DNA of 64,000 bases, from contig NZ_CP023860.1 of the NCBI RefSeq assembly GCF_003326015.1, forward strand, positions 434,001 through 498,000, read 5' to 3'. How positions within the stretch are numbered: the first letter of the stretch is position 1; every line of letters begins with the position of its first letter. The stretch comes from Candidatus Thioglobus sp. NP1 (lineage in GTDB: Bacteria > Pseudomonadota > Gammaproteobacteria > PS1 > Pseudothioglobaceae). Under the pieces are notes generated by a model. That model worked only from the letters and a program-made list of their open reading frames with translations. It ran no database searches and had not been told where the DNA came from. Below are positions 42,241 through 50,740 of the stretch, piece after piece. The position numbers were made by a program, and so were the translations under genes.

Positions 42241-43137
42241 CTAATCCCCTAAAATTTCGTTCTCGATGAACTCAACAACAGCATCACCAGGCTCAAGTTC
42301 AATAAATAATAAATGTTTTGATAGCAAAGGTTTGATGTCTACTGACCAATCTTGAAAAGTTCTTAGTGCCCCACTTGTCTCAACCCAGCCATGATTTTGG
42401 GTGACCCATGTCATGCTTTGGAGTATTAGGACAATTATCAGAACAAAAATTCCACCCTTAAATAAACCTAATATGGACCCAAATAAATTATTTTTTAAAC
42501 CACCAATATTCCTTGCATTTATCAGAACATCAATTGAGCTAAAAATTCTTATAAATCTACTAAATCCTGGCTCCATGAAGCAAGGACCCTCATTATCAAT
42601 TTTAATATTGAGAATTTTTGATAGAGCAAGTGTAGCCAGAATAAAAGCCATTAAAACAATAACAAACGCTACAAAATTTCGTAAAGATTCATTGACAATT
42701 GTTGCTTCAATAGCCTTAATATCAGAAATAATTCCCAGATAATTGTAGCTTATAATGGCAATTATTAGTGTAATAACAGACATAGCAAAAGGCCTATTTA
42801 AATCACATGGATTTACAATACGAGAACAGTAGGCTGTTAATCTATAGAAGCCCTCTTTTATAAGCCAGGAGCCTATAAATATAAAACCAAAAGAAAGTGC
42901 AAAAATTGACTGACTCTCCGAACTAATCCAATTACTCAGAAAAGTATTTGCAAATTCATCGTAATACAGCCAAGCAATGATAATGGCTAAAATTACAAAA
43001 ATAAGGCTAATAATTTCTTTTGCTAGACCTTGAATAAAGCCTCTTATAACAAAAATTATTAGAATGATAAGGGTAAGCCAATCTGACCAAGCCAGTAAAC
43101 TTATAGTATTCCAAAAGTTGTTAAAAAAATTACCCAT
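42241..43137 (-). CDS. cvpA: CvpA family membrane protein
   Basis: A 298-residue protein. The N-terminal 165 residues match CvpA (TLIILIIFVIRGFIQGLAKEI then several membrane spans). It is longer than the ~162 residues of E. coli CvpA, with an extra C-terminal region that includes another hydrophobic helix (GGIFVLIIVLILQSM). The ATG at 43137 follows GGGAGG; a TTG further upstream lacks one. CvpA is needed for colicin V production and affects envelope integrity, but its mechanism is unclear. It lies between folC and purF as in many gammaproteobacteria. Confidence 0.88.
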   Translation of the reverse strand: MGNFFNNFWNTISLLAWSDWLTLIILIIFVIRGFIQGLAKEIISLIFVILAIIIAWLYYDEFANTFLSNWISSESQSIFALSFGFIFIGSWLIKEGFYRLTAYCSRIVNPCDLNRPFAMSVITLIIAIISYNYLGIISDIKAIEATIVNESLRNFVAFVIVLMAFILATLALSKILNIKIDNEGPCFMEPGFSRFIRIFSSIDVLINARNIGGLKNNLFGSILGLFKGGIFVLIIVLILQSMTWVTQNHGWVETSGALRTFQDWSVDIKPLLSKHLLFIELEPGDAVVEFIENEILGD

Positions 43138-43150
43138 GGCCTCCCTGTTT

Positions 43151-43194
43151 GTTAGCAACAATTTTACAACAGTTTCTTAGGGTCTGTTGCTAAC
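43151..43194. repeat. 10-bp perfect inverted repeat between folC and cvpA
   Basis: GTTAGCAACA at 43151-43160 and TGTTGCTAAC at 43185-43194, separated by 24 bases, upstream of cvpA. It could form a hairpin in the folC-cvpA transcript or be an operator. It does not match the E. coli PurR consensus. Confidence 0.6.
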
Positions 43195-43212
43195 TAAAAT
43201 AACTAATAATGC

Positions 43213-44409
43213 TTACATTAAATTCAATATCTCTGAGGCATCTGCAATCGTATAAAAAGAGCCAAAAATAACAATTCTTTTTATATTTTTAAGCCCTAGA
43301 GTTTCATTAATTGCACTATCCATATTGGCACATACTGTTGTTGTTTGAGAGTCAGCAAACTTATCATTAAGAGCATCTAATTGAATTGAGCGTTCTGAAG
43401 AGAGCGGAACTAAGAACCATTGCTTAATTGAATTTGATGAGAGCTTAATCATGTCGTCAATGTTTTTATCAGCAAGCGCTGAAAAAATTGCCACTGTTTC
43501 TATTGGTGATTCTAAAAGGGTATTTACCAGAGTTTCAACCGCAGCTGGGTTATGCGCTACATCAAGAATAACAGTTTTATCTCCAATAATTATTTTTTGA
43601 AATCGTGCGGCAATTTGAGCTTTTTTTATTCCCTCAACGATCATATTATTTGTTACAGGGAAGAGGTAGTTGAGCTTTTCAATTGCCTTAATAGCAACCG
43701 CTGCATTAATTCTTTGGTGGGCTCCTTCGAGACCAATTTCACCTTGATATCCCTCTTTAATAAGAGTTAAGGGGGCATTTATTTCTTTTGCATAATTTAA
43801 TAAGCTTAATGGCGGGTCTTGATCACCACAAATACAGTGAATAGAGTTACGCATGATGCCAGCTTTTTCATAACCTATAGCCTCTCTAGTATCTCCAAGA
43901 TATTCGATATGGTCAATTGCAATGTTTGTAATTATGCTGACATTGCAGTCAACAACATTTACAGAGTCAAGTCTTCCACCAAGTCCAACCTCAAGAAGGG
44001 CAAGATCAACTCTTGCGTCTGCAAAAATAATTAGTGTTGCGAGGGTAGAGAATTCAAAGTAGGTTAAGGTGATATTGTCACGTTTTTGTTCTATTAACTC
44101 AAAAGCACTAATTATTGAGGCATCAGAAACTTCCTTACCATCTATTGCAAAGCGTTCATTATATTTTAGGAGATGCGGTGATGTGGAGCGACCTATTTTA
44201 TACTTTGATTGTTCATAAATACTATCAATGAAAGCAATGCTAGAGCCTTTGCCGTTTGTTCCACCAATAGTAATAACTTTAAATGGGACACCATTTGGGA
44301 AGAGTTCATCATAGACTATTTTGACCCTGTCCAATCCTAAAACAATGGTTTCTTCCATGAGGGTTTCTTGCCATGTTAACCATTCATCAAGAGTTCTTTT
44401 AGTTTGCAT
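43213..44409 (-). CDS. folC: Folylpolyglutamate/dihydrofolate synthase
   Basis: A 398-residue Mur-ligase-like enzyme that adds glutamate to dihydropteroate and folates. The P-loop is ITIGGTNGKGSS, followed by STSPHL and ALLEVGLGGRLDSVN. The C-terminal domain contains VILDVAHNPAA. It is slightly short for the family (E. coli 422) but has all core motifs. In relatives it follows accD; that link is broken here. A dedD/SPOR gene that often lies between folC and cvpA is absent. Confidence 0.95.
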   Translation of the reverse strand: MQTKRTLDEWLTWQETLMEETIVLGLDRVKIVYDELFPNGVPFKVITIGGTNGKGSSIAFIDSIYEQSKYKIGRSTSPHLLKYNERFAIDGKEVSDASIISAFELIEQKRDNITLTYFEFSTLATLIIFADARVDLALLEVGLGGRLDSVNVVDCNVSIITNIAIDHIEYLGDTREAIGYEKAGIMRNSIHCICGDQDPPLSLLNYAKEINAPLTLIKEGYQGEIGLEGAHQRINAAVAIKAIEKLNYLFPVTNNMIVEGIKKAQIAARFQKIIIGDKTVILDVAHNPAAVETLVNTLLESPIETVAIFSALADKNIDDMIKLSSNSIKQWFLVPLSSERSIQLDALNDKFADSQTTTVCANMDSAINETLGLKNIKRIVIFGSFYTIADASEILNLM

Positions 44410-44445
44410 ATGAGGGGTTTTTATTAAATCAAAAATTATTTTAGG

Positions 44446-44901
44446 TTATTTATCTTCCCAAAACTCACCCTCAATTGTTTCATCTTTATTGTCAGTCTTT
44501 GAATTGTTATTTTTACTTTTATTGATAAAAACTGAGCTTCTTTGTTTAAATACACGCTCAGCATTCTTTTCTAAAAAGTGATTAATAAAATAACTTCTAC
44601 TCCAAGGCATTAAGCCAAGAAGTCCAAGACCGTCTGTTATAAAGCCAGGAGTCAGAAGAAGAACGCCTGAAACTAAAATAACGACACCCTCAAGTATTTC
44701 TATAGCTGGCGACCTTCCTTCAGCTAAACCCTGTTGAGCTTTTGCCAAGGTTGACCAGCCCTGTTGCTTAAGAAGTGTTGAGCCAATCAAAGCAGTAACA
44801 ATAACAAGTAATACTGTAGAAAGACCACCTATTGCTTGGCCTACACTGACAAGAACATAAATTTCAGCAAGAGTAACAACAACAAATATAGGAAATAACA
44901 T
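44446..44901 (-). CDS. fxsA: FxsA family membrane protein
   Basis: A 151-residue protein with four hydrophobic segments. It has the FxsA pattern LLKQQGWSTLAKAQQGLAEG, the ILEGVVILVSGVLLLTPGFITDGLGLLGLMP core and a charged C-terminal tail. In E. coli the protein relieves exclusion of phage T7 by the F plasmid when overproduced; its normal role is unknown. It starts immediately after the trmB stop. Confidence 0.92.
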   Translation of the reverse strand: MLFPIFVVVTLAEIYVLVSVGQAIGGLSTVLLVIVTALIGSTLLKQQGWSTLAKAQQGLAEGRSPAIEILEGVVILVSGVLLLTPGFITDGLGLLGLMPWSRSYFINHFLEKNAERVFKQRSSVFINKSKNNNSKTDNKDETIEGEFWEDK

Positions 44902-45594
44902 TTAACCTCCTTTTATGTTTGTAAAAATAATATCCCAAACACCATGACCTAGTTTATGACCACGATTTTCAAATTTAGTAAGTGGTCGATTCACTGGTCT
45001 TTCAGAATATATATGGTCACCAGCATTGTTTTTAAAGTGTTTATGTAATTCTAGCATCTCCATAATATGCTCTGCATAGTTCTCCCAGTCAGTAGCAATA
45101 TGAACAATTCCGTTATTTTTAAGCTTTTTTGAAAGCAAATCTAAAAAGCTAGTTTGAACAATTCTACGCTTATGATGTTTCTTTTTGTGCCAAGGATCAG
45201 GAAAAAATAATTGGAAATGGGAAATACTATTATCCGTAATATTATTATTAAGAACCTCTACAGCATCTTCTTTTATGATTTTAAGGTTATTAAGATTATT
45301 CTTACTAGCCTCATTAATTAGTCTTCCAACACCTGCCTCATAAACTTCTATGCCAAGAAAGTTTTGATTTGGTTGCTTTATTGCCATCTCAAGTAAACTA
45401 TCACCATTACCAAATCCAACCTCAAGGGTAATATTATTGGTATTCAAAAAAAACTCATCAAAATTAAGAAGATCTTTAGTGATATTAATACCATAATCAC
45501 TCCAAAGTTCATTTAGACCGATAGCTTGTGCCTTAGAAAGTCTTCCAGATCTTTTAACAAAACTTTGAATTTTTCTTAAATGAACTTCAGTCAT
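44902..45594 (-). CDS. trmB: tRNA (guanine-N7)-methyltransferase
   Basis: A 230-residue SAM methyltransferase that makes m7G46 in tRNA. LEVGFGNGDSLLEMA is the SAM motif. FQLFFPDPWHKKKHHKRRIVQ is the TrmB catalytic signature with its aspartate, and the C terminus has RPLTKFENRGHKLGHGVWD. I prefer the ATG at 45594 to the TTG at 45600. It overlaps the end of xthA by 8 bases. Confidence 0.96.
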   Translation of the reverse strand: MTEVHLRKIQSFVKRSGRLSKAQAIGLNELWSDYGINITKDLLNFDEFFLNTNNITLEVGFGNGDSLLEMAIKQPNQNFLGIEVYEAGVGRLINEASKNNLNNLKIIKEDAVEVLNNNITDNSISHFQLFFPDPWHKKKHHKRRIVQTSFLDLLSKKLKNNGIVHIATDWENYAEHIMEMLELHKHFKNNAGDHIYSERPVNRPLTKFENRGHKLGHGVWDIIFTNIKGG

Positions 45595-46348
45595 AGTCAA
45601 TAATTAAAGGAGAGTGGTCAGAAAAGCGTTCCTCCTTATAAATTTCGCATGAAGTTGCAAGACCAGCCATGTTGGAGCTGACAACCTGATAATCAAGACG
45701 CCAACCCGTATTATTAGCCCATGCTTGTCCTCGATTAGACCACCAGGTGTATTGAAATTCTTCCTGATTAATTTCTCTAAAAGAATCAATATAGCCAACT
45801 TCATCATAGAGTATATCTAGCCAAGCCCTTTCTTCTGGAAGAAAGCCAGAGTTCTTTTGATTACCTCTCCAATTTTTTAAATCAATTTTTTTATGAGCAA
45901 TATTCCAGTCACCACAAATGATGTATCTTCTGCCATCTTTTTGCAGTTTGCGCAGGTGAGGTAGAAAACGGTCATAGATAAATTCCATCTTGAAGGCTTG
46001 CCTTTCTTCTTTTGATGAGCCTGAGGGTAAATAGATTGAGACCACACTTAAATCTTCAAAGTCAGCCTGAATAATCCTTCCTTCTATATTCATATCTTCC
46101 CATGGACTATAAGAAATCTTATCAGGTTTTGATTTACAGTACAAACCCGTGCCGCTGTATCCTTTTCGCTCTGCAGGATGATAAAAAGTGTGCATATCAT
46201 CTGGGTAAAAGCGCTCATCTAGTTGATCTTCTTGCGCTTTAATTTCTTGTAAGCACACAACGTCAGCATTTTGTTTTTTCAACCAACTAAAAAAGCCTTT
46301 TCTTTCAGCAGCTCTAATTCCATTAACATTAATTGTTATAATTCTCAT
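45587..46348 (-). CDS. xthA: Exodeoxyribonuclease III
   Basis: A 253-residue AP endonuclease/3' exonuclease of the EEP fold. The motifs are ITINVNGIRAAERKGFFSWL, CLQEIKAQ (metal-binding glutamate), ICGDWNIAHKKIDL (catalytic D and N), TWWSNRG and a C-terminal FSDHSPLIID (catalytic D-H). It acts in base-excision repair. Divergent from pyrE with 31 bases between starts. Confidence 0.95.
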   Translation of the reverse strand: MRIITINVNGIRAAERKGFFSWLKKQNADVVCLQEIKAQEDQLDERFYPDDMHTFYHPAERKGYSGTGLYCKSKPDKISYSPWEDMNIEGRIIQADFEDLSVVSIYLPSGSSKEERQAFKMEFIYDRFLPHLRKLQKDGRRYIICGDWNIAHKKIDLKNWRGNQKNSGFLPEERAWLDILYDEVGYIDSFREINQEEFQYTWWSNRGQAWANNTGWRLDYQVVSSNMAGLATSCEIYKEERFSDHSPLIIDYD

Positions 46349-46379
46349 TGCACTTATTTTAATAGTTTAGGAATAACCA

Positions 46380-47021
46380 ATGGAACAGTATCAAAAGGAT
46401 TTTGTAGATTTTACGTTAGCAACCGGTGTCCTTAAATTTGGTGAATTTACTCTTAAGTCTGGTCGAATTAGTCCTTATTTTTTTAACGCAGGACTATTTA
46501 ATTCTGGAAGTCATTTATCACAACTAGGTATTTTCTATGCAAAAGCAATCGAAGCAAGTGGGCTTAAGTTTGATGTCCTTTTTGGCCCTGCTTACAAAGG
46601 AATTCCTTTGGCGACTGCAACAGCAATTGCGCTTAATGACAGTCTTGGAAGAAATATTCCTTACAGCTTTAATCGCAAAGAAGCGAAAGATCATGGAGAG
46701 GGTGGCAGTATTGTTGGACACCCTTTAGAGGGCGATATTCTAATCATTGATGATGTCATAACAGCGGGAACTGCAATTCGAGAGGCGCAAGATATTATCA
46801 CGGCTAATGGTGCTAAAACAAAAGGAGTTATAGTTGCCTTAGATCGTCAGGAAAAAGGGAATAGCAAACTTTCAGCGATCCAAGAGGTTGAGGAATTTTT
46901 TGGAGTTAAAGTTCTAAGTATTATTAACTTATCTCACATTGTTGATTATTTAAAAGATTCAAAAGATGAGGAAGCTCTTCTAAGAATTGAGCACTATAGA
47001 TCTCAATACGGCATCAACTAA
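46380..47021 (+). CDS. pyrE: Orotate phosphoribosyltransferase
   Basis: A 213-residue PyrE, as in E. coli. It joins orotate to PRPP to give OMP. The PRPP motif is [13 protein letters not shown]. The N-terminal [14 protein letters not shown] and [13 protein letters not shown] loops carry catalytic lysines and histidine. It stands alone, divergent from xthA. Confidence 0.97.
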   Translation: MEQYQKDFVDFTLATGVLKFGEFTLKSGRISPYFFNAGLFNSGSHLSQLGIFYAKAIEASGLKFDVLFGPAYKGIPLATATAIALNDSLGRNIPYSFNRKEAKDHGEGGSIVGHPLEGDILIIDDVITAGTAIREAQDIITANGAKTKGVIVALDRQEKGNSKLSAIQEVEEFFGVKVLSIINLSHIVDYLKDSKDEEALLRIEHYRSQYGIN

Positions 47022-47041
47022 TCAAGTTGTTATGAAACGCT

Positions 47042-47479
47042 TTATTTTAAAGGTTCAATAATAAAGGTTGAGGACTCAACATCAATAATTTTAACTGTTT
47101 GACCAGCACTAAGATTTGAACCTTTAGCAAACCAAAGAGATTCCCCTATTTTAACTTTAGTAACTCCATTTTCTATTGATTCAATAATGCACTCTTTACC
47201 AATATATTTTTTAGCTTTGTCATTAAGTTGATCATCTACTGTTTTAACTGGGTAATATTTTTTTGATAAATAAGTAGCTGAACTTGCTAGGACTAGAAAA
47301 ATAATTAACTGTAAGGTTCCTGAAATTTCTGGAATAAGATAGAAAATAATACTAACAGTAATTGCAGATGCTCCAATCCATAAAAGGAATACAGTCCAAA
47401 CAAATAATTCAATAATTATAAGAACAAGACCAATTACTAGCCAGTGCATATAGTTTAAATTTTCGAATAACAATTCCAT
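47042..47479 (-). CDS. NfeD-like membrane protein (short form)
   Basis: A 145-residue protein with two to three membrane spans in the first 90 residues and a C-terminal OB-fold domain (GKECIIESIENGVTKVKIGESLWFAKG), typical of the short NfeD/YbbK type. These proteins usually pair with an SPFH/stomatin protease partner in the same operon. None is adjacent here. I prefer the ATG at 47479; a TTG three codons upstream is possible and no strong ribosome-binding site is visible. Confidence 0.88.
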   Translation of the reverse strand: MELLFENLNYMHWLVIGLVLIIIELFVWTVFLLWIGASAITVSIIFYLIPEISGTLQLIIFLVLASSATYLSKKYYPVKTVDDQLNDKAKKYIGKECIIESIENGVTKVKIGESLWFAKGSNLSAGQTVKIIDVESSTFIIEPLK

Positions 47480-47570
47480 GGGTACCAATTTTATATTCTT
47501 TCTATTAAGGTATTAAATTTTTCTTTATTTTTTCACTGATTTAGTACATAATTCGATTTGGAGGCTAAAT

Positions 47571-48449
47571 ATGAAAAAAAATAATCAAGAGTTGATCGAT
47601 CAGTTTAATAAAGATGGTTACATATTTTTTGAAAATGCTCTTTCTGATGATCAATTACTAGCAGTTAATGAACAGCTTGCTGCCTGGGTTGAGGAAAGTA
47701 AAAGCCATAACGAAAATTTTGGTGAGATCATGGATGGAAGGCCACGCTTTGACCTTGAATTAAAAAGTCATACTAGTGAGACTCCAGCTGTGAGAAGAAT
47801 TACCTCACCTGCTGAAATTTCAGATATCTGTCTTGATGTTGTCAAAGATAATAACGCACTTGATCTTGTTGCTGATATTTTTGGGCCAAATATCACACAT
47901 TTAGGCAACAAAATAAACCTTAAGTTACCCAGTTCTGGGACTGAAGTAAAGTTTCATCAAGATTTTCCTTTTGAGCCTCATTCTAATCAAGATATTATGA
48001 CAGTTCTGTATTTTCTAGATGACGTAACTCTTGAAAATGGGCCTCTTGAAGTTGTTCCTGGAACACATAATGGTCCGCTCTTTTCTCATTGGCATAATGG
48101 CATTTTTACTGGGGCGGTAGATGCAAAAGTTGAATCTGCAAGTAGAAAACAAGCTATAAGTTGTATTGGTAAAGCTGGCTCAGCATGCCTAATGCATGGA
48201 AAGTTATTACATGGCTCTGGACCAAATCTCTCTAAGCTTTCACGATCTTTATTTATTATTACTTATAAGGCTGAAGATGCTGTTGCGCTCTCCCCAAACC
48301 ATCTCCCAAGTGAGTTGGTTGGGATGATTGTTAGAGGTGAAGAAACTGGAACTGTAAGATGCACTAGTTATAGTGTTGAGTTGCCAGAATATCCTAAAGA
48401 GGCTTCATTCTTTGGACAACAATCTAAAAGTAAAAGTGTGGGAATGTAA
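47571..48449 (+). CDS. Phytanoyl-CoA dioxygenase (PhyH) family oxygenase
   Basis: A 292-residue Fe(II)/2-oxoglutarate oxygenase. The iron ligands are H129 and D131 in KFHQDFPFEP and H214 in LLHGSGPN. R225 in SKLSRSLFI is the likely 2OG-binding arginine. GPLEVVPGTHNGPL is characteristic of PhyH enzymes. It precedes tmpA-like and tmpB-like genes on the same strand. PhnY, the partner of the HD oxygenase PhnZ in aminoethylphosphonate degradation, is also a PhyH member, so a phosphonate substrate is possible but not shown. Ectoine or other hydroxylase roles are alternatives. Confidence 0.85.
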   Translation: MKKNNQELIDQFNKDGYIFFENALSDDQLLAVNEQLAAWVEESKSHNENFGEIMDGRPRFDLELKSHTSETPAVRRITSPAEISDICLDVVKDNNALDLVADIFGPNITHLGNKINLKLPSSGTEVKFHQDFPFEPHSNQDIMTVLYFLDDVTLENGPLEVVPGTHNGPLFSHWHNGIFTGAVDAKVESASRKQAISCIGKAGSACLMHGKLLHGSGPNLSKLSRSLFIITYKAEDAVALSPNHLPSELVGMIVRGEETGTVRCTSYSVELPEYPKEASFFGQQSKSKSVGM

Positions 48450-48487
48450 TAATTTATTAAAAAAAAGACTGGCTTGGAGTGCACTAA

Positions 48488-49618
48488 ATCAAACTAATTA
48501 AAAAACTTACTTTAGAGAATGATGATCTTATCATTGTTTGGCAAGACGGTAAGCAAAGTCAACTATTTAGTCATTGGTTGCGCGATCATTGTCAAATGCC
48601 TGTATCAAGAAATGAGAATAATGGCCAACGCTTATTTAGTATTATTGATATTCGTAAAGATCTATATATTGAAGAAGTTACTCAAGATTCAGAGGGCAAT
48701 GTTTGTATTCTTTTTCAGCCTGAAAACCACTTATCAGTTTTTTCACAGGATTGGTTAAGAAAAAACTGTTATGACCTTAATAATCACTTCGATGATAGAA
48801 GTGAAAAAAATAAAAAACTTTGGCAAAAAAATACTTTTAATGATGGTGTGCCAAAAATTTCATATAATTACTTTCATCAAAATATTGAAGGTAAGTTACA
48901 AGTTTTATGTTCCATTAGGGACATGGGGTTTTGTATCATAAAAGATGCTCCTACTAAAGAAGGCCAAGTTCTAGCGGTTATAAAAGAATTGGGATTTACT
49001 AGAGAGACAAATTATGGCAAATTATTCGAGGTTCGCACAGAAGTTAATCCAAATAATCTTGCATATACAAATATGGGGCTTGGTTCTCATACTGATAATC
49101 CATATCGTGATCCTGTTCCAACAGTTCAACTCTTGCACTGCTTAGAGAGCTCAACTGAGGGCGGTGATTCAGTTTTAGTAGATGGTTTTAATGCTGCAAA
49201 AATTCTGCGACAAGAAAGTAGTGATAATTTTTTAACATTAACAAAAAACTGGATTAATTTTCGCTTTAAAGACGAAGAAACAGACCTTAGATCAAGGGTG
49301 CCAATGATTGAAGTCAATGATAATAATGAAGTTATTAAGGTACGGTATAACAATCGCTCTATAGATACAATTAATCTTCCAGCAGTGAAGATTCGATCGT
49401 TTTATTCAGCCTATCGTCACTGGGGTGAGGTGATTGAAAGAGATCAGCTGAAGATTACATTTCAGCTATTACCTGGTGAAATAATATTATTTGATAATAC
49501 GAGAGTGATGCATGCTAGAACAGCTTTTTCTAAAAAGGGTAAGCGTCATTTACAGGGAGCATATGCTGATTTAGATGGCCTTTATAGTCTTCTCAATATT
49601 CTACAGTCAAAGCAATGA
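48488..49618 (+). CDS. tmpA: TauD/TfdA oxygenase, gamma-butyrobetaine hydroxylase/TmpA-like
   Basis: A Fe(II)/2OG oxygenase of the gamma-butyrobetaine hydroxylase group. An N-terminal small domain (VWQDGKQSQLFSHWLRDHC) precedes the catalytic domain, whose iron ligands are H201 and D203 (GSHTDNPYRDP) and H342 (VMHART), numbered from 48488. The zinc-binding cysteine cluster usual in the small domain is reduced to one cysteine. It overlaps a PhnZ/TmpB-type gene by 4 bases, which favours TmpA (hydroxylation of 2-trimethylaminoethylphosphonate) over carnitine synthesis. The frame is open only back to 48488, with no ATG, GTG or TTG before 48578. AUC at 48488, 8 bases after GGAG, is the likely start. 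Confidence 0.8.
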   Translation: MKLIKKLTLENDDLIIVWQDGKQSQLFSHWLRDHCQMPVSRNENNGQRLFSIIDIRKDLYIEEVTQDSEGNVCILFQPENHLSVFSQDWLRKNCYDLNNHFDDRSEKNKKLWQKNTFNDGVPKISYNYFHQNIEGKLQVLCSIRDMGFCIIKDAPTKEGQVLAVIKELGFTRETNYGKLFEVRTEVNPNNLAYTNMGLGSHTDNPYRDPVPTVQLLHCLESSTEGGDSVLVDGFNAAKILRQESSDNFLTLTKNWINFRFKDEETDLRSRVPMIEVNDNNEVIKVRYNNRSIDTINLPAVKIRSFYSAYRHWGEVIERDQLKITFQLLPGEIILFDNTRVMHARTAFSKKGKRHLQGAYADLDGLYSLLNILQSKQ

Positions 49619-50178
49619 CAAATCTTAACAGCCATAATATTGTAAATCATATTGAAGATATTTTTAATAGGCGAGGGGCTGAATCTTATTTAGGTGAGGA
49701 CGTTACAATGTCACAGCATATGCTTCAAGCAGCTCAGTGTGCAAAAAAATCTGGTGCAGATGATAGTCTTATTGTTGCCGCACTGTTGCATGATATTGGC
49801 CATTATCAAAATGAAATTCCAGAAACAGCATTAGCTAAAGGTAAAAATAATTATCATGAAGAGGCAGGTGCTAATTTTTTAGAAGACTACTTTCCACTAT
49901 CTGTTGTAGAGCCTATTCGACAACATGTTGCCACAAAGCGCTACCTCTGTGCAGTCAGACCAGAATACTTCGAATTGCTCTCTGCTGCATCGATAGACAC
50001 TCTTAATCTGCAAGGGGGGCCAATGTCCTCAGAGGAGGTTATAGAGTTTGAAAAAAATGATTATCTTGAAGAGTGTATCAAACTCCGTTATTGGGATGAA
50101 GATGCTAAAGATTCGAATAGAATTTGTCCATCATTTTCTTATTATCGAGCTTTGATTGAATCTTTAGTTAAAAACTAA
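49615..50178 (+). CDS. tmpB: HD-domain mixed-valent diiron oxygenase, TmpB/PhnZ-like
   Basis: A 187-residue HD protein. It keeps the special residues of the C-P-cleaving oxygenases PhnZ and TmpB: lid Y25 and E28 in YLGEDVTMSQHMLQAA, and iron ligands H35, H59, D60, H81, H104 and D161 (RYWDEDAK), plus H62. Ordinary HD phosphohydrolases lack the Y-x-G-E lid. These enzymes oxidise a 1-hydroxyalkylphosphonate to a carboxylate and phosphate with O2. With the upstream TmpA-like enzyme, the expected products are glycine betaine and phosphate. The start overlaps the tmpA stop by 4 bases. Confidence 0.85.
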   Translation: MTNLNSHNIVNHIEDIFNRRGAESYLGEDVTMSQHMLQAAQCAKKSGADDSLIVAALLHDIGHYQNEIPETALAKGKNNYHEEAGANFLEDYFPLSVVEPIRQHVATKRYLCAVRPEYFELLSAASIDTLNLQGGPMSSEEVIEFEKNDYLEECIKLRYWDEDAKDSNRICPSFSYYRALIESLVKN

Positions 50179-50272
50179 AATTAATTATAAAAATTTCTCT
50201 ATTCTTAAACATGCGCTATATCTTCATTCGGAAAGTATAATAATGCTGTAATAAATTGAATTTAAACACTTA

Positions 50273-50740
50273 ATGAATAATAGATTACTAATAATTAATG
50301 GACCAGGTCTCTCTGATTTAAGTAACTTTAGTGAATATGGTCATGATGATCTAACTTTAGAGAAGGTTCAGCAAAAATGCTTAGAAACTTGTGAGAGCTT
50401 AGGCCTATCTTTGGTGTTTTGTCAGACTGATGATGAGGTTGAGTTGACAAATTATTTAACAAGTGCTTGTAAAGAGTTTGATGCACTTATCATTAACCCT
50501 ATTGGCTACTCTCATGCATCCTTGATAGACTCCGATATATATACTTCCAATATAGAGACAATTACCCTTCAGAATAAACCAGTTATTGAGGTGCATATTG
50601 CTAATATCTTTCAAAAGGGGATTGATATTACTAAACCAATAAAAGTATCTGAGGGCAGTGTTGGATTTGTAAGTGGGTTTGGCATTCATAGTTATGATCT
50701 AGCTATTAGAGCGGTTAGTAAAAAACTGAGGATTAATTAA
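50273..50740 (+). CDS. Divergent type II dehydroquinase-like protein
   Basis: A 155-residue paralog of AroQ with the same fold pattern (LLIINGPGLSDL at the start, then IINPIGYSH, then VIEVHIAN). It keeps the equivalents of the catalytic Y22, N75, H81 and H108. It lacks the loop arginine of the NLLGTREPEIYG motif and the later RETFRH arginines. It is thus probably not a dehydroquinase. It may be an inactive partner or have another activity. aroQ follows with a one-base overlap (TAATG), so the two may assemble together. Confidence 0.75.
   Translation: MNNRLLIINGPGLSDLSNFSEYGHDDLTLEKVQQKCLETCESLGLSLVFCQTDDEVELTNYLTSACKEFDALIINPIGYSHASLIDSDIYTSNIETITLQNKPVIEVHIANIFQKGIDITKPIKVSEGSVGFVSGFGIHSYDLAIRAVSKKLRIN

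Noticed and set aside
48519-48758. 79-codon ORF with an ATG start overlapping the tmpA-like N terminus
   Set aside because: A different frame encodes the conserved WLRDHC domain of the oxygenase. This frame shows no family pattern.
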